From Candidatus Omnitrophota bacterium (lineage in GTDB: Bacteria; Omnitrophota; Gorgyraeia; JAGLLT01), in contig DAOVJY010000009.1 in NCBI GenBank assembly GCA_030632085.1, forward strand, positions 1 through 46,174: a stretch of 46,174 nt of DNA, written 5' to 3'. The notes beneath the pieces are model-generated. The model was given only the letters and a program-made list of their open reading frames with translations, was not told the DNA's origin and did no database searches. The translations under genes and the position numbers were made by a program. The first letter of the stretch is position 1. Every line of letters starts with the position of its first letter. Shown here piece after piece: positions 26,632 to 36,098 of the stretch.

Positions 26632-27204
26632 ATGGATAAATTTCGTCTTTTTATAGCTATTGAAATACCTTCCAAGATAAAAGAAGAGATCAGTTCTATC
26701 GTTACTGTTCTTAAAGAATATAATCTTGATATAAAATGGACATCTATCGATAATCATCACCTCACCCTTGTTTTCCTGGGTGAAATCCCGGAAAATAAAA
26801 TTCCTCAACTAAAAAAAATCATTGATGAAGTAGCCGGTAATAATTTTGAGATAACAGCGGAAATAAATGATAAACTTGATTATTTTCATCGGATACGCAA
26901 GCCCGGAGTTTTATGGATTGGATTTAAAAAAGGCAAAGAAGAGTTGATTTCAATAAGTAGTCAAATCACTAAATTATTATTAAAAAATAATTACACCCTT
27001 AGCGATAAAGAATACACTCCTCACCTGACACTCGGTCGCTTTAAATCAAGTAAAAATGTGCGTTTACTAAAAGAAAAGATCAATGCGAAGCAATTTAAAG
27101 GGCGGGAATTCAAATTAAAGAAAATCACATTATATAAAAGTGAACTATCTTCCACGGGGCCTACACACATTAAACTCTATGAAGCTAAATTAAAAACATT
27201 ATGA
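26632..27204 (+). CDS. thpR: RNA 2',3'-cyclic phosphodiesterase (2'-5' RNA ligase family)
   Basis: 190 residues. It is a 2H phosphoesterase that opens 2',3'-cyclic phosphates and in vitro ligates tRNA halves. Both HxTx motifs are present: HLTL at 43-46 and HLTL at 131-134. FIAIEIP marks the N-terminus. It starts 21 bp after pncC; an AAGGGG lies rather far (about 17 bases) before its ATG. Its 3' end overlaps the convergent pgpA by 20 bp. Confidence 0.93.
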   Translation: MDKFRLFIAIEIPSKIKEEISSIVTVLKEYNLDIKWTSIDNHHLTLVFLGEIPENKIPQLKKIIDEVAGNNFEITAEINDKLDYFHRIRKPGVLWIGFKKGKEELISISSQITKLLLKNNYTLSDKEYTPHLTLGRFKSSKNVRLLKEKINAKQFKGREFKLKKITLYKSELSSTGPTHIKLYEAKLKTL

Positions 27205-27646
27205 AATGAAGAATGACGCAGGTATAAATTCCGGCAACTATATCATCAAGCATTATTCCGCAGCTACCGGCATTTTTTTCCAGTAGATTTGCCGGAAACG
27301 GTTTTATGATGTCTAAAACCCTAAAAATAATATAACCGCTTATCAAAAAAAGGATTTCGGGGGGCACTAAGAAAAAAGCAATTAGCATCCCGCCCACTTC
27401 ATCAATAACAACTCTGGAAGGATCCTCCTCGTTATAAATTTCCTCTGATTTTTTCGCAAGAAGGAGGCCGATAACATTGACTGCCAATGTTATTGCTATA
27501 TAAAGCAAAAAACATTTAGCAATTGCCGCGTATATAAATACAGTCGCTAAAGCGGCTGCTGAGCCGCCACCCAGCGGAATATAGCCAATATGTAAAAAGC
27601 TTACCGTCCAATCAATCACCTTATCAATAAATTTTATTTTTTTCAT
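27185..27646 (-). CDS. pgpA: Phosphatidylglycerophosphatase A
   Basis: 153 residues. This membrane enzyme dephosphorylates PGP to phosphatidylglycerol, the step after PgsA, whose gene is adjacent. The motifs are VIDEVGGMLIAFF, FRVLDIIKPFPANLLE and GIMLDDIVAGIYT, with four hydrophobic segments. The N-terminal loop reads GYIPLGGGSAAA where most PgpA proteins have a PGT motif. The variation is mild and the catalytic acidic residues are kept. The gene is convergent with thpR and overlaps it by 20 bp, so no terminator can lie between them. Confidence 0.93.
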   Translation of the reverse strand: MKKIKFIDKVIDWTVSFLHIGYIPLGGGSAAALATVFIYAAIAKCFLLYIAITLAVNVIGLLLAKKSEEIYNEEDPSRVVIDEVGGMLIAFFLVPPEILFLISGYIIFRVLDIIKPFPANLLEKNAGSCGIMLDDIVAGIYTCVILHFIMFLI

Positions 27647-27649
27647 CTT

Positions 27650-28210
27650 TTAAAATACCTTTTTTATATCTTTAAAGTAAACAACCATAGAGCTCAAAGT
27701 AACTACAACCAGGATAATCATAAGAAAATTTACACTATTATACAATAAAACGCTTTGCTTTGAAATAGCCGGATAAAAATCATTTAAAATGCGCCACGCG
27801 AATATTATAATTATTACCACAATTTGTAAAACTGTCTTAAATTTACCGGCATCCTTAGCGGCTAAAATTGTGTCATTTTTCAATAGATAAAGCCTTATAA
27901 GAGTAATGATTAACTCCCTTAAGCCAATTATGATAATAAAACAAGGTAATAAAAAACCTTTTAAGGTGAATCCAAAAAGGGTTGCTAATATCAATATTTT
28001 ATCGGCTATTGGATCTATTATTTTTCCAAAAATTGAAACGCTTTGGTGTTTTCTGGCGATATATCCATCAAGGTAATCGCTTATCGCGGCTATAACGAAA
28101 ATAATCAAGGCGGTTACGTATTTATCATTATAGATGAAGTAAATTATAGTAAACCCCAAAAGAGCTCTTAAAACACTTAAAATATTAGGCAGGTTACTTT
28201 TTGGCAACAT
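27650..28210 (-). CDS. pgsA: CDP-diacylglycerol-glycerol-3-phosphate 3-phosphatidyltransferase
   Basis: 186 residues from the chosen start. It makes phosphatidylglycerol phosphate in the membrane. The CDP-alcohol phosphotransferase motif is perfect: D45-x2-DG-x2-AR-x8-G62-x3-D66-x3-D70. There are about five hydrophobic segments. An ATG 18 bp upstream (28228) is in frame, but TGGGAGA lies just before the ATG at 28208-28210, so I take that one. It overlaps the end of rimO by 17 bp and is followed by pgpA after 3 bp. Confidence 0.95.
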   Translation of the reverse strand: MLPKSNLPNILSVLRALLGFTIIYFIYNDKYVTALIIFVIAAISDYLDGYIARKHQSVSIFGKIIDPIADKILILATLFGFTLKGFLLPCFIIIIGLRELIITLIRLYLLKNDTILAAKDAGKFKTVLQIVVIIIIFAWRILNDFYPAISKQSVLLYNSVNFLMIILVVVTLSSMVVYFKDIKKVF

Positions 28211-29540
28211 ATTCTCCCACGAGATCATATTCGTAAGTATCTACTATATTAACGGTTACAAATTCACCGATATTAATTTTCTCACCATTAGATCTTACAA
28301 AAACCAAGCCGTCAACTTCAGGCGCGTCATATTCACTGCGGCCAAGATAAATATTCTTTTCATCTTCCGATTTTTTATCAATAAGAACTTTAATTTTTTT
28401 ATTTAAAAAAGATTCATTAAGTTCGCGCGATATTTCTTGTTGTTTTAGCATTAAAGTTTCGAATCTCTTTTCCTTTATTTTTTCAGGCAGTTGATTTTTA
28501 AGCTCATAAGCTTTAGTTCCTTCTTCCTGAGAATATTTAAATAGTCCCAGTCTTTCAAAGCGGACCTCATCAACAAAATCCAAAAGTTCCTGAAAATTTC
28601 TTTCACTCTCATGCGGAAAGCCAACTATAAGCGTGCTTCTGATAGTGACATCACTAATCTCGGCTCGTACTTTTTTTAGCAGTTTCATTATGCTGTTTTT
28701 ATTTGATGGCCTCGCCATAAGTTTGAGAATATTGTCGCTAACATGTTGCACCGGCAAGTCAACATAACGGCATATATTTTTGTTTTTTTGATAAGCTTTG
28801 ATGATTTTATCGGTAAATAAAGATGGATGCGCATACAGCAGTCTAAGCCATTTTATATCTTTTATCTTAGCAATCTCATTTAAAAGCACATCTAAAACAG
28901 GCTTTTTATATAAATCCATCCCATAGGTGGTTGTATCTTGGCCTATAAGGATAATTTCTTTAGCCCCATCTTTAGTAAGTTTATGAGCTTCATTTATAAG
29001 TGAATCGATTGAGCGCGATCTTAAAGGGCCTTTTATTTTGGGAATAATACAAAAACTGCATGTTTGATTGCATCCTTCGGATATTTTTAAATAGGCGTAG
29101 TGTTTAGGGGTTGCTGTAATGCGGGGCATATTTTCCGCTTGAAGGAAATTGCATTCTTTCTTGACCCGGTATACTTTTTTTCCATCAAGAACGTTTTTTA
29201 CAACTTTATGGATATCCGGATAATAGTCAAAGCCGACGATGGCGTCAATTTCAGGGATTGCCTTTTTTAGTTCCTCGGGGTATCTTTGGCAAAAACAGCC
29301 GGCCACAATAATTTTTTTAATAATTTTCTGTTTTTTAAGTTTCACCAAATCAAAAATATATTCGATTGATTCCTCTTTGGCTTCACTAATAAAAACGCAT
29401 GTGCTTAAAATAGCCACATCAGCTTTTTGGGCATCTTCGGTTATGTTGTAATTATTATCTTTAAGGAGTCCGGCTAAAATTTCAGAATCTACAAGATTCC
29501 GAGGACATCCTAAAGAAAGTATATATACGTTAGTGATCAT
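28194..29540 (-). CDS. rimO: Ribosomal protein S12 methylthiotransferase
   Basis: 448 residues. A radical-SAM enzyme that adds a methylthio group to the conserved Asp of ribosomal protein S12. The UPF0004 domain cysteines are Cys12, Cys48 and Cys82. The radical-SAM cluster is Cys157, Cys161 and Cys164 in SEGCNQTCSFC. RSTLIVGFPHE and the C-terminal TRAM-type domain complete the family pattern. SLGCPRNLVDSE is typical of RimO and distinguishes it from MiaB. Confidence 0.96.
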   Translation of the reverse strand: MITNVYILSLGCPRNLVDSEILAGLLKDNNYNITEDAQKADVAILSTCVFISEAKEESIEYIFDLVKLKKQKIIKKIIVAGCFCQRYPEELKKAIPEIDAIVGFDYYPDIHKVVKNVLDGKKVYRVKKECNFLQAENMPRITATPKHYAYLKISEGCNQTCSFCIIPKIKGPLRSRSIDSLINEAHKLTKDGAKEIILIGQDTTTYGMDLYKKPVLDVLLNEIAKIKDIKWLRLLYAHPSLFTDKIIKAYQKNKNICRYVDLPVQHVSDNILKLMARPSNKNSIMKLLKKVRAEISDVTIRSTLIVGFPHESERNFQELLDFVDEVRFERLGLFKYSQEEGTKAYELKNQLPEKIKEKRFETLMLKQQEISRELNESFLNKKIKVLIDKKSEDEKNIYLGRSEYDAPEVDGLVFVRSNGEKINIGEFVTVNIVDTYEYDLVGEYVAKK

Positions 29541-29576
29541 TATATTTATCTTTATTGATGATAGGTTCTTTAGGAA

Positions 29577-30282
29577 CTATAAGTTAATCCCCTCTCGGTC
29601 AATGCGAGCCTTGCGGATTCTTTTGTGTTGAGGAATATTTAGTTTTTGCCCGTTAAGCCACGCGCTAATCGCTTCCGGTTTACCAACGGAAAGCTCAAAA
29701 TATTCTTTAGCCTTCCAGTTTTCCTTGCTATCGGCGGCCAGGAAGTTTTTCATTACAATTTCACCGTCAGATTTTAATTCAATCCAAACTTTTTCCCTGG
29801 TTGAAATCATTAAAGTCAATTCATTATCTGCCGGTATAACAGAAACGGTTTTTTGTTCTTTTGTCTCTAATATTACTGCACCCTTCTTAGGTTTAATATT
29901 TTTAATTAAAGTTATAAGAGCAAAAATAACAACAATAATAAAAATAAATATAGCGGCTTTTTTGATCAAATTAACGGGAATTTTAAATAATCTTTTTTTA
30001 GTTTTCGGTAAGATTACTTTTAGCGGCTCGGGCTCGCTTGTCTTAAGTAAATTATTCTCCTGAGTATACTCCTTTTCAATTGCCATCCCATCAAGCCCCA
30101 GAAATTCAGCATATTGCTTTAGAAATTTTCTTACATAAAGCTGATCTAGCAGCGTATCCGCTTTATCATGCTCAAGAGCTATTAGAATATTGGGACTTAT
30201 TTTTATTTTTAAATAAACATCTTCAATTTCAAGTCCACTTTTTTTCTCTGGCATCTTTTAATCTTTGGCCTATACCTGGCAT
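29577..30282 (-). CDS. rodZ: RodZ-like HTH / DUF4115 protein with a frameshift in an A7 run
   Basis: The frame ending at 29577 contains most of a RodZ-type protein: the end of a Cro-like HTH (EIEDVYLKIKISPNILIALE, YVRKFLKQYAEFLGLD), one membrane span (IFIFIIVVIFALITLI) and a periplasmic DUF4115 domain. RodZ links MreB filaments to the membrane. The first HTH residues, MPGIGQRLKDAREK, are encoded just upstream in another frame. They start at an ATG (30280-30282) with GGGG eight bases before it, next to the ftsK stop. The two frames join at seven A's (30239-30245 on the plus strand); deleting one A yields a normal protein continuing SGLEIEDV. The internal ATG at 30254 would give a clipped HTH. 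The cause is a sequencing error, a mutation or transcriptional slippage; I cannot tell which. Confidence 0.8.
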
Positions 30283-30284
30283 AT

Positions 30285-32417
30285 CTATTCCCCTTCAATG
30301 AAGTTAATGTATTCATCGGGATCCACAAGGATTTCCCTGGGCTTGCTTCCCCGATAAGGACCGACAATTCCTTCAGCTTCCATAGCATCAATTAATCTAG
30401 CGGCCCTTGTGTAACCCAATCTTAATCTTCTTTGTATCATTGAGACCGAGGCATGTTTAGTTCCTAAAACTACTTTAATCGCTTCAGGATACATAGCATC
30501 TGATTTATTAGCTAAAACATTGCCCGCCTGAGCTCTATCTTGCTCTTTTAAAATAGATTCATTATAAGCTGCCGGTTTCTGATTTTTAATGTATTCAACA
30601 ATCTTTTCAATTTCGCCATCGGTAACTAAGGGAGCTTGCGCTCGTATGAGCTTGGATGTGCCCGGCGGCAAGAAAAGCATATCTCCCCTGCCCAACAATT
30701 TATCGGCTCCATTAGCGTCCAAAACTGTTCTGGAGTCAACTTTTGACGCGACTTTAAATGATATCCTTGTTGGAAAGTTTGCCTTTATAACACCTGTTAT
30801 AACATCAACAGACGGCCTCTGAGTTGCTAATATGATATGAATACCAACAGCGCGCGATAACTGCGAGAGCCTGGTTATTGTTCCTTCAATCTCTTGCGAA
30901 GCTACAACCATAAGGTCGGCTAACTCATCAATAACAACAACTATATAAGGCATTTTTTTATCTTCATCTACTTTTTTATTATAAGCATCTATATTTCTGG
31001 CGGTTTCGTTGGCTAATATTTGATATCTGGCCTCCATTTCACTTACAGTCCAATTTAACGCCGCGGATGCCTTTTTAGCGTTAGTTATTACCGGGCACAA
31101 TAGATGCGGCAAACCGTTATAAGGAGCTAATTCAACCATTTTCGGGTCAACCATTATAAATTTAATTTCATCGGGAGTAGCATGAAAAAGCATACTTATT
31201 ATTATACTATTTACGCAAACTGTCTTACCTGATCCGGTTGTTCCCGCGATTAATAAATGCGGCATGGTGCCTAAATCGCTAACTACGGGGCCTCCGGCAA
31301 TATCTTTCCCGAGAGCTAGAGTGAGCTTTGATTTAGCATGAGCGAAAGAGTCGGAAGCCAATATTTCTCTTAAATTAACAATGTTCATTTTGCTGTTAGG
31401 CACCTCTATGCCGACTCTGTCTTTTCCCGGAATAGGCGCGACTACTCTAACGCTAATCGCCTTCATAGATAATGCGATGTCGTCGGATAGGGCAACAATT
31501 CTTTGAACCTTAACACCGGCTGCCGGCTGCAGCTCATAGCGCGTTACCACCGGCCCTTTATCAATCTGAACAACCTTCGCTTCAATTCCAAAGTCACCCA
31601 GTGTACCTTCAAGTATAGCCGCTTGATTCTGCAAACTCTCCCGCGACTCGGCGGTATCTTCATCCGAGGGCTCCCTTAATAAGCTTAATGAAGGTAAATT
31701 ATAATCACCTGATGAAGCTGAAGACATTAGAGGTTTAAAAGGTTCGTTGGCCTGAGGAGTAATTTTTTTAGCTTCATTTATCTTTATCTTAGCCGCTTTT
31801 TTCTTAATTATTCTTTCAATTACCGGCTTAAATAAAGAGGGTTTTTCTTCCTCTTCCTCATTCTCATCCTTAACTCTACCCTTTATAAGGCCCGTCATTT
31901 TCTCTGTGAAGGCTCTGATTAAAGGTAAGACGAGAGACTCGGTTGCCAATAATAATGATAATATAAATAACGTTAAAACGATGACATAAGAGCCGAGTTT
32001 ACCAAAGTACTTAAAGAGCATTTCAGAAAACAATAAACCCGCAATGCCGCCGGCTTTAATTCTTAAGGAATCATCATAAATATATAGTAAACTTAAAAAA
32101 GCCCCCGTTGTCAGAAATAAGACTAAAGAACCGAATATTCTTAAGGCAATGTTTTGAGTAAGAACGTTTTTAAACATACCAAAAGCCCAAATAAGAGACA
32201 ATATAGGTATCAGGTATGCGCTATAACCTACACTAAAAAGCGTAAACCAGGCGAAATATGCCCCCATGGCTCCGGCTAGATTTTGAACCTTAAGATTAAC
32301 GGCCGATGTATTAAAGGCTATATCATTAGGGCTAAAACTCAATAAACTAATTAAGCTTAGCACGCAAATGGCAATTAGTAAAACTGCTTTGATTTCTTCT
32401 TTTCTTAATTCATTCAT
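30285..32417 (-). CDS. ftsK: DNA translocase FtsK/SpoIIIE
   Basis: 710 residues. A septum-anchored, ATP-driven DNA pump for chromosome dimer resolution and segregation. About four to five membrane segments occupy residues 10-165. A charged linker (180-250) is followed by the alpha and beta motor domains with Walker A GTTGSGKT (392-399) and Walker B VVIDELADLMVV. The DNA-reading gamma winged helix is at the C-terminus (SVSMIQRRLRLGYTRAARL). The short linker is typical outside the Proteobacteria. A XerD-type recombinase is encoded at 42007. No clear ribosome site precedes the ATG; coupling to uppP, which ends 2 bp before, may suffice. Confidence 0.97.
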   Translation of the reverse strand: MNELRKEEIKAVLLIAICVLSLISLLSFSPNDIAFNTSAVNLKVQNLAGAMGAYFAWFTLFSVGYSAYLIPILSLIWAFGMFKNVLTQNIALRIFGSLVLFLTTGAFLSLLYIYDDSLRIKAGGIAGLLFSEMLFKYFGKLGSYVIVLTLFILSLLLATESLVLPLIRAFTEKMTGLIKGRVKDENEEEEEKPSLFKPVIERIIKKKAAKIKINEAKKITPQANEPFKPLMSSASSGDYNLPSLSLLREPSDEDTAESRESLQNQAAILEGTLGDFGIEAKVVQIDKGPVVTRYELQPAAGVKVQRIVALSDDIALSMKAISVRVVAPIPGKDRVGIEVPNSKMNIVNLREILASDSFAHAKSKLTLALGKDIAGGPVVSDLGTMPHLLIAGTTGSGKTVCVNSIIISMLFHATPDEIKFIMVDPKMVELAPYNGLPHLLCPVITNAKKASAALNWTVSEMEARYQILANETARNIDAYNKKVDEDKKMPYIVVVIDELADLMVVASQEIEGTITRLSQLSRAVGIHIILATQRPSVDVITGVIKANFPTRISFKVASKVDSRTVLDANGADKLLGRGDMLFLPPGTSKLIRAQAPLVTDGEIEKIVEYIKNQKPAAYNESILKEQDRAQAGNVLANKSDAMYPEAIKVVLGTKHASVSMIQRRLRLGYTRAARLIDAMEAEGIVGPYRGSKPREILVDPDEYINFIEGE

Positions 32418-32419
32418 AG

Positions 32420-33184
32420 TTATTTAAGTAAGATTACCGATGTTATTCCTACAATTACCGAATATATACCAAAAACCCAAAACTTCTTCTTTTTTAAAGT
32501 ACCTATTAAGAATCTAATAGATATAATACCTGAAATAAAGGCCGCAAGCAAGCCTGCTATCACGTTTTTAATATCAAGGCAATCAACGGATGCCGACTTA
32601 GTCGCGATTTCAAATAATACAGCTGATGCTATAGCAATAACTGAAAGCAGAAATGAAAACGTTATAACTTTTCTATAATTAAGTTGCCTAAAAAGGCCGG
32701 TTGATATAGTGATTCCGCTTCTTGATATACCGGGTAAAAGGCCCAAGACTTGACTTAAGCCAATTAAAAAAGCGTCTTTAGCGTTTAAATCGCTCCTTTG
32801 ATTTTTATTTCTCAATTGAACGTACGACGCTAAAAAAAGTATTAATCCGTTAATAATTAAAAGGTAACTAGCTGTTTTTGGTGAGGTAAAAAGAATATTA
32901 ATGGAATCATGAAAAAAAATACCTACCATGGCCGCGGGTATCATTGCCAAAAGCAGGTAAAGCAACATTTTTCTTTCTGATAAAAAAATCTTCGCTATCT
33001 CCTTGCGAAAGAAAATTACAACGGCAAGCAGCGTTCCCACATGTAAGAAAATATCAAACGTCATTTGAGATTCAGTAAAACCGAAAAAATTATGCAATAA
33101 AACCAGATGTCCGGAGCTGCTGATGGGAAGAAATTCCGTAAGTCCTTGTATGATTCCGAAAAAAATTGCGTACGATAAAGTCAC
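32420..33184 (-). CDS. uppP: Undecaprenyl-diphosphatase (UppP/BacA)
   Basis: 254 residues with about seven to eight membrane helices. It recycles undecaprenyl diphosphate to the monophosphate carrier used in peptidoglycan synthesis. The active-site motifs are GLTEFLPISSSGHLVL (18-33 region) and LGLLPGISRSGITIS. It lies between dut and ftsK with gaps of 2-3 bp. Confidence 0.97.
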   Translation of the reverse strand: MTLSYAIFFGIIQGLTEFLPISSSGHLVLLHNFFGFTESQMTFDIFLHVGTLLAVVIFFRKEIAKIFLSERKMLLYLLLAMIPAAMVGIFFHDSINILFTSPKTASYLLIINGLILFLASYVQLRNKNQRSDLNAKDAFLIGLSQVLGLLPGISRSGITISTGLFRQLNYRKVITFSFLLSVIAIASAVLFEIATKSASVDCLDIKNVIAGLLAAFISGIISIRFLIGTLKKKKFWVFGIYSVIVGITSVILLK

Positions 33185-33187
33185 AGG

Positions 33188-33637
33188 TTAAACTCCGGTG
33201 TGCCCGAAGCCGCCCTCGCCTCTAAATGTATCTTCAAGCTCGCTAACTTCTTCTATTTCAGCCTGAACTACTTCTTTGATTACCATCTGGGCTATCCTGT
33301 CACCTCTTTTAATAAGAAAGGGTTCCTTGCCAACATTAATAAGTATAATTTGAATTAAGCCGCGATAGTCTGAATCAATCGTGCCGGGTGTGTTTAGAAC
33401 GCTAATTCCGTGTTTTAAAGCTAAACCGCTACGAGGCCTGATTTGAGCTTCATAACCAAGTGGAATATCGATATATATACCGGCGGAAATTAATTTAACT
33501 TCTCGAGGCTCTATAGATACTTCTTTTTTAATATCCGCGTATAAATCCATTCCACTCGAACCAATGCTCATATACTTTGGTAACGGTAAATCTGATGTAT
33601 TTTCTTTTCTTTTAATCTTTAAAGCTATTTTTTTCAT
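33188..33637 (-). CDS. dut: dUTP diphosphatase
   Basis: 149 residues, a trimeric dUTPase that removes dUTP and supplies dUMP for thymidylate. All five motifs can be traced: [44 protein letters not shown] and the glycine-rich [11 protein letters not shown] at the C-terminus. Its start lies inside the 3' end of pnp (26-bp overlap). Confidence 0.97.
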   Translation of the reverse strand: MKKIALKIKRKENTSDLPLPKYMSIGSSGMDLYADIKKEVSIEPREVKLISAGIYIDIPLGYEAQIRPRSGLALKHGISVLNTPGTIDSDYRGLIQIILINVGKEPFLIKRGDRIAQMVIKEVVQAEIEEVSELEDTFRGEGGFGHTGV

Positions 33638-35717
33638 CTTCAGATACTTGCTTAATGCTAAGATTCACCCTGCCTAAGTTATCAATTTCTACAATTTTAG
33701 CAACTACCTCATCGCCAATGCTGACAGCATCCGAAACATTTTTAACAAATTCGTTGGAAAGTTCGGAAACATGAACTAAACCATTCTTATTCGGAAGTAT
33801 TTCTACAAAAGCACCGAAGTTTTCGATACGGGTTATCTTGCCTTTATAAAGCCTGCCAATTTCAGGTTCTTCAACTAAACCCTTTATACAATTGATAGCT
33901 TTCTCGCTGCTGGCGGGATCGGTCGAAGCGATCATAACTCTACCTTCATCGTTAATATCTATGGAGACTCCCGTATCAGCGATTATCTTTCTTATGGTTT
34001 TACCTGATGGCCCAATAACTTCCCCAATTTTCGCCACGGGTATTTGCAAAGTTGTGATTCTTGGCGCGTATTCCGATAATGATTCTCTGGCTTGGGATAT
34101 AGTCTCATTCATCTTGCCTAAAATAAACTCTCTAGCTCTTTGACTTTGCTCAAGGATTTCAGATATCATCTGTTGAGTTATACCGGCAATTTTTAAATCA
34201 ACCTGTATAGCTGTAATGCCTTTAGCTGTACCGGCGACCTTAAAATCCATATCCCCGCAATGATCTTCAAATCCGGCAATGTCAGTTAATATTTTATACT
34301 TATCTCCTTTAACAATTAAACCCATAGCTATTCCTGAAACGGGACTCTCAATAGGAGCGCCGGCATCCATTAGAGCTAATGAACCTCCACATACAGACGC
34401 CATACTGCTGGATCCATTGGATTCAAGAATATCAGACACAATCCTAACCGTATAAGGAAACTCTTCAGCTGACGGCATAACCGGCCTAAGCGCTTTTTCA
34501 GCTAAAGCACCATGGCCAATTTCTCGACGTCCCGGGCCTCTCATGGGCCTGGTTTCACCTACGCTAAAAGCGGGAAAGTTATAATGGAGCATGAAATTTT
34601 TTGTTGTGGCACCGGCTAAAGCGTCGACTTTTTGCTCATCGGAAGCTGTTCCCAGCGTTACTACCGCTAAAGCTTGAGTTTGTCCTCTGGTAAATAAACC
34701 GGAACCGTGAGTTCTCGGTAAAACACCAACTTGAGAATCAATATCCCTTACGTCTTCAAATCCCCTACCATCAACTCTTTTACCGCTTTCTATAATTAAA
34801 TCTCTCATGAACGTCTTTTGAAGTTCTTCTAATGCTTCCGTGATAGAAGCTTCAGTAATTTCATTTTCTTCGGTTATTAGTTGACTTGCCAATTCATCTT
34901 TCAATGAATTCATATATGATTGTCTATCTTCCTTACTATCTAATTCTAACGATTTTTCAAATTTACCTTTAGTTAAATCGCTAACTTTCATTAACAACTC
35001 TTCTGAAATAAGATTAAGCTCAGGTTCCAGCTTCTGCTTGCCGATTTCTTTAATCATTTGTTCCTGAAGAGTGATAATTGATTCATTAATAGAGCGGCCG
35101 AATTCAATTGCTTTTTCAACGATTTCTTTTGAGACTTGCTTGCCGCCGCCTTCTATCATAATTACACCCTTAGGAGAGGCTACTATAATCATTTCAAGCT
35201 CTGCTTCTAAGGCTTCCTGGTAAGTCGGAAAAGCTTTATATTCACCATTAGCATAGATAACTCTGACCGCCCCCACAGGGCCGCTAAAAGGAATATTAGA
35301 TATGGATAAGGCCATTGAAGCGCCTATCACAGCTAATATATCAGGGTCATTTTCTCCGTCACTGGATTGTACTGTAGCTACAACTTGTAGGGAATTCCTA
35401 AGGCCTTTTGGGAACAGCGGCCTAATGGGCCGATCTATCAATCTGGCGCTTAAAATTTCCTTTTCGCTGGGCCTGCCTTCTCGCTTAAAAAAGCCTCCCG
35501 GTATTCTTCCCGCGGCGTATGTTCTCTCTTGGTATTCTACCGTTAGCGGTAAAAAGTTTAAACCTTCTCTCGGACTTTTATCCATAACAGCTGTTACTAA
35601 GACAATAGTATCCCCATAGCGGACGGTTACCGAACCATCAGCTTGCTTAGCCATTATTCCGGTTTCAATTAATAATTCCTGGCTTCCAATATTCGTTTTA
35701 AATTGTTTTGCAGTCAT
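33612..35717 (-). CDS. pnp: Polyribonucleotide nucleotidyltransferase (PNPase)
   Basis: 701 residues. A phosphorolytic 3'-5' exoribonuclease of the RNA degradosome. Two RNase PH domains ([13 protein letters not shown] and [20 protein letters not shown]-like core, [40 protein letters not shown]) are followed by a KH domain ([13 protein letters not shown]) and an S1 domain ([20 protein letters not shown]). Every domain of the standard enzyme is present. It follows rpsO by 22 bp, the widespread rpsO-pnp order. Confidence 0.98.
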   Translation of the reverse strand: MTAKQFKTNIGSQELLIETGIMAKQADGSVTVRYGDTIVLVTAVMDKSPREGLNFLPLTVEYQERTYAAGRIPGGFFKREGRPSEKEILSARLIDRPIRPLFPKGLRNSLQVVATVQSSDGENDPDILAVIGASMALSISNIPFSGPVGAVRVIYANGEYKAFPTYQEALEAELEMIIVASPKGVIMIEGGGKQVSKEIVEKAIEFGRSINESIITLQEQMIKEIGKQKLEPELNLISEELLMKVSDLTKGKFEKSLELDSKEDRQSYMNSLKDELASQLITEENEITEASITEALEELQKTFMRDLIIESGKRVDGRGFEDVRDIDSQVGVLPRTHGSGLFTRGQTQALAVVTLGTASDEQKVDALAGATTKNFMLHYNFPAFSVGETRPMRGPGRREIGHGALAEKALRPVMPSAEEFPYTVRIVSDILESNGSSSMASVCGGSLALMDAGAPIESPVSGIAMGLIVKGDKYKILTDIAGFEDHCGDMDFKVAGTAKGITAIQVDLKIAGITQQMISEILEQSQRAREFILGKMNETISQARESLSEYAPRITTLQIPVAKIGEVIGPSGKTIRKIIADTGVSIDINDEGRVMIASTDPASSEKAINCIKGLVEEPEIGRLYKGKITRIENFGAFVEILPNKNGLVHVSELSNEFVKNVSDAVSIGDEVVAKIVEIDNLGRVNLSIKQVSEDEKNSFKD

Positions 35718-35739
35718 ATTTTCCTTATCAATATTAATG

Positions 35740-36009
35740 TTATGTTCTGATTTTAAGTTTCTTTGTTAGTTCGTTATATATATCTAGATTCCGCTTTTTA
35801 AGGTACTGAAGCAGCTTTTTACGCTGACTTACCATCATAAGCAAACCTCTTCTTGAATGATGATCCTTCTTATGGCCTTTAAAATGCTCGGTCAACTGAT
35901 TGATGCGCTCAGTAAGTAATGATATCTGAACACTACTCGAACCGGTATCTTTATCATGCATTTTGGCAGTATCTATGATTGTCTTTTTCTTATTGCTAGT
36001 CAATGCCAT
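35740..36009 (-). CDS. rpsO: Ribosomal protein S15
   Basis: 89 residues, standard length. It binds 16S rRNA in the central domain of the 30S subunit. Family marks are [35 protein letters not shown] and [11 protein letters not shown] strong ribosome site (AAGGAGGAG) precedes the ATG. A good promoter lies 35-63 bases upstream, so this is the likely first gene of the rpsO-pnp-dut-uppP-ftsK-rodZ-rimO-pgsA-pgpA run. Confidence 0.98.
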   Translation of the reverse strand: MALTSNKKKTIIDTAKMHDKDTGSSSVQISLLTERINQLTEHFKGHKKDHHSRRGLLMMVSQRKKLLQYLKKRNLDIYNELTKKLKIRT

Positions 36010-36043
36010 TTAGTTAACTCCTCCTTTTCTTTAATGTTGTGCT

Positions 36044-36072
36044 ATACTAACACATCGGTTTTCCTTTGTAAA
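36044..36072 (-). promoter_or_regulatory. Sigma-70-type promoter for rpsO-pnp
   Basis: Minus strand: TTTACA (36067-36072), 17-base spacer, TAGTAT (36044-36049). It uses the same -35 hexamer as the recA promoter and is followed by a leader of about 25-30 bases with AAGGAGGAG. Confidence 0.65.
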
Positions 36073-36076
36073 GCAT

Positions 36077-36092
36077 TAAATACCGGTATTTA
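36077..36092. promoter_or_regulatory. Perfect 16-bp palindrome upstream of the rpsO promoter
   Basis: TAAATACC followed directly by GGTATTTA is a perfect dyad, four bases upstream of the -35 hexamer. It could be an operator or activator site; the binding factor is unknown. Confidence 0.45.
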
Positions 36093-36098
36093 CATTAT

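Noticed and set aside
30239-30248. Programmed -1 frameshift at A-AAA-AAG in rodZ
   Set aside because: The 0-frame does contain A AAA AAG, but a -1 shift leads into a frame that stops soon; the RodZ frame needs +1 (one base fewer).
29577-30254. rodZ starting at the internal ATG (30252-30254)
   Set aside because: That start lacks a ribosome site and removes the first HTH helix, while the upstream ATG at 30282 has GGGG before it and encodes the missing residues in a shifted frame.
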